Assembly: GCA_002428205.1 (NCBI GenBank)
Contig: DIUH01000081.1
Coordinates: 1 to 7,857 of the forward strand
Length of the DNA stretch: 7,857 bases
Reading direction: 5' to 3'
Source: Planctomycetaceae bacterium UBA6163
GTDB taxonomy: Bacteria > Planctomycetota > Planctomycetia > Pirellulales > Pirellulaceae
The translations under genes were made by a program, and so were the position numbers. The notes under the pieces are model-generated. The model saw only the letters and a list, made by a program, of their open reading frames with translations. It was not told where the DNA came from and ran no database searches. Shown one piece after another: positions 6,641 to 7,857 of this stretch (its first letter is position 1; every line of letters begins with the position of its first letter).

Positions 6641-7069
6641 ATGACTCACTACACCTGCGACCGATGCAAATCAGTGATCGATTCAACCCAGCGGACGCGT
6701 TACATCGTTCACGTTGAAGTGCACAGCGTCGCCGATCAGCAGCAAGAAGCGGATGATTCGGGTGAAGTCGACTCGCTGTCCTTGCTGCATCAAATGCTGG
6801 AAGGGATTGAGTCCAAACCGGTCACGTTGAACGACAGTTGTGACGATTTGCAAACCGGTGAAGACGCTTTATCGTCGGGTCTTGGTGTCGACGATCGGTC
6901 GAGTAATATTCGGCAATCGTCAGACTTTGATCCGTCCGAAGATGTTGCCGACGATGATTTACCAACCCATCGGGCCCAGTACGAACTCTGTCCGGAATGC
7001 TATCGAACCTATTTGCGAAACCCGCTGGGCCGCGATCTGTCGCCGGCGCTGCATTTCAGCAAAAACTGA
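6641..7069 (+). CDS. CxxC-acidic linker-CxxC protein, probable split zinc ribbon
   Basis: A 142-residue protein with no recognised family name. It opens with MTHYTCDRCKS, placing a CxxC pair at C6 and C9. A short, probably beta-stranded segment follows (RYIVHVEVHSV, 20-30). The middle (about 31-109) is strongly acidic and low in complexity, rich in Asp, Glu, Ser and Gln, and likely disordered, apart from a short helix-like LLHQMLEGI stretch. The end carries ELCPECYRTYLRNPLGRD, with a second CxxC at C117 and C120. Four cysteines in two CxxC pairs suggest one zinc site closed across the acidic insert; this is inference. The product is presumably cytoplasmic, as no signal peptide or membrane segment is seen. 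A longer form from 6524 would add 39 residues containing an alanine run. The gene stands alone, so context gives no functional hint. Confidence 0.5.
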   Translation: MTHYTCDRCKSVIDSTQRTRYIVHVEVHSVADQQQEADDSGEVDSLSLLHQMLEGIESKPVTLNDSCDDLQTGEDALSSGLGVDDRSSNIRQSSDFDPSEDVADDDLPTHRAQYELCPECYRTYLRNPLGRDLSPALHFSKN

Positions 7070-7338
7070 ATCTCGTTCGCCCGACGCGCTAGTTTTGAAG
7101 TTGTGCATTTCATATTCAACGGTCCGAGAGCGGTCATTGATTTGGCTTTTCGTACTCGACCAACGCGATGCGAATACGAATACGATTGACCATGAATTGG
7201 CACAATTTCAAAACTTGCTATCCAGAGACCGACTTACGAGGCTGCCGCAACCTCCGCGACTAGTCCCTCGCTCACGCGTGGGGATGCGCCCCATAAGTGC
7301 GACTTCAAGAATCGTTATCGAGGAAACTCAGTTAACGT
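7070..7338. other. convergent intergenic region
   Basis: No gene is supported here, and an open frame crossing it is a shadow of the flanking genes. Small features include a hexamer repeated in tandem (CGAATA at 7171-7176 and 7177-7182, then CGAT), an 8-base palindrome CACGCGTG (7273-7280), and the hairpin at 7279-7293. No U-tract terminator was found for either converging gene. Confidence 0.5.
7279..7293. terminator. possible weak terminator hairpin
   Basis: TGGGG (7279-7283) and CCCCA (7289-7293) form a 5-bp GC-rich stem with loop ATGCG. It lies about 46 bases after the stop of the minus-strand gene at the right edge, and about 210 bases after the stop of the plus-strand CxxC gene. No T-run follows on either strand, so intrinsic termination is doubtful. 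Confidence 0.5.
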
Positions 7339-7857
7339 TCAGTTCGCCCCGGCAACGGTTTCGGTCGCCGGTTGTCCCGCCAACCGATTGACGCGTCCGA
7401 ACTCTTTCCTCGCTGCCAAATAATCGAGAAAAGCCGCTCGAACATCGACCGGCAGGTCGCGGAAATCGCGATCCGTGTGCGGCTGCAGCGATCCGTCCAA
7501 TGCCATATGAAGCGCCACTGCGGCTTTGGTTGCCAGTTCGCGGTTGAACGATTCCGACCAATCGATTCGGCGTGACACGTGCCGCAGGATCGACGCCGGA
7601 TTGCCGATCGATCCGGCTAACGGCATCGTTTCGCTGGACCCGATGGCATGCACGTGGCTTCGCATCGCCGCTTCGGCATCGGCCAAGCGTCGCGCCGCTT
7701 GCCGAGCATCGGGACAATCGCCACGATAAGCCGCGACCAAGAATCGGCCGGTGCCGACTCGCTGTGGTCTGCTGGCCAAACCGGCAAACGACGCCACATC
7801 CGAAGAAAAACCGCTGCGCTGGCTATCACCGGTCACCATCACTTCGATCAATTCGCC
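7339..7857 (-). CDS. unrecognised protein, C-terminal part only
   Basis: The reading frame is open from the right edge of the window to a TGA at 7339-7341, giving 172 visible residues. The first visible residues are GELIEVMVTGDS, in frame with no stop, so the gene most likely begins outside the window. TTG at 7851 and ATG at 7839 are possible but unsupported internal starts. The visible part is mostly helical and rich in Ala and Arg, with stretches such as DARQAARRLADAEAAMRSH and DVRAAFLDYLAARKEFG. Only one Cys is present, in RGDCPDA. No membrane segment, nucleotide-binding loop or catalytic signature is recognisable, and I cannot assign a family. Strand and frame are judged real from the long open frame and its composition. 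It converges on the CxxC gene across about 270 bp. Confidence 0.5.
   Translation of the reverse strand, partial: GELIEVMVTGDSQRSGFSSDVASFAGLASRPQRVGTGRFLVAAYRGDCPDARQAARRLADAEAAMRSHVHAIGSSETMPLAGSIGNPASILRHVSRRIDWSESFNRELATKAAVALHMALDGSLQPHTDRDFRDLPVDVRAAFLDYLAARKEFGRVNRLAGQPATETVAGAN

Noticed and set aside
6840..7391. 183-codon plus-strand frame crossing the end of the CxxC gene
   Set aside because: It overlaps the CPEC-encoding end in another frame, runs through intergenic DNA into the antisense of the last gene, and has no start signal.

Overview
The window looks like ordinary chromosomal sequence from a planctomycete, probably of the Pirellulaceae/Rhodopirellula type. This is an inference from moderate GC content, frequent absence of strong Shine-Dalgarno sites, isolated genes on alternating strands, and the general look of the small unassigned proteins. 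No phage, plasmid, insertion sequence, CRISPR array or tRNA was seen.

Layout, left to right. (1) About 1-400, minus strand: the RNase P RNA gene (rnpB), cut at its 3' end by the window edge. (2) About 400-660: a divergent intergenic region ending in a clear extended -10 promoter. (3) 689-3130, plus: a large PIF1/RecD-like helicase carrying a C-terminal HRDC domain and a terminal helix-turn-helix region. (4) 3221-3721, minus: coaD, phosphopantetheine adenylyltransferase. (5) 3761-5017, minus: a class V (NifS/isopenicillin-N-epimerase-like) PLP enzyme lying 39 bp upstream of coaD, plausibly cotranscribed with it. (6) 5247-5453, plus: a 68-residue protein with two membrane segments and a good sigma-70-like promoter. 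(7) 5533-6150, minus: a stand-alone HNH nuclease-family protein. (8) 6151-6640: almost 500 bp without a convincing gene, including a possible structured leader. (9) 6641-7069, plus: a 142-residue protein with one CxxC pair at each end and an acidic middle, probably a zinc-ribbon-like protein. (10) 7070-7338: a convergent intergenic region. (11) 7339-7857, minus: the C-terminal part of an unrecognised protein that runs off the right edge.

Most of this is housekeeping: tRNA processing (RNase P), coenzyme A synthesis (CoaD) and DNA transactions (helicase, HNH protein). The genes do not form one obvious pathway. The aminotransferase-coaD pair is the only likely operon. Nothing seen amounts to a clear undescribed system. 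The items most worth a second look are the helicase-HRDC-HTH fusion, the split CxxC/acidic protein with its hairpin-rich upstream region, and the unusual Cys near the active-site Arg of the class V enzyme.
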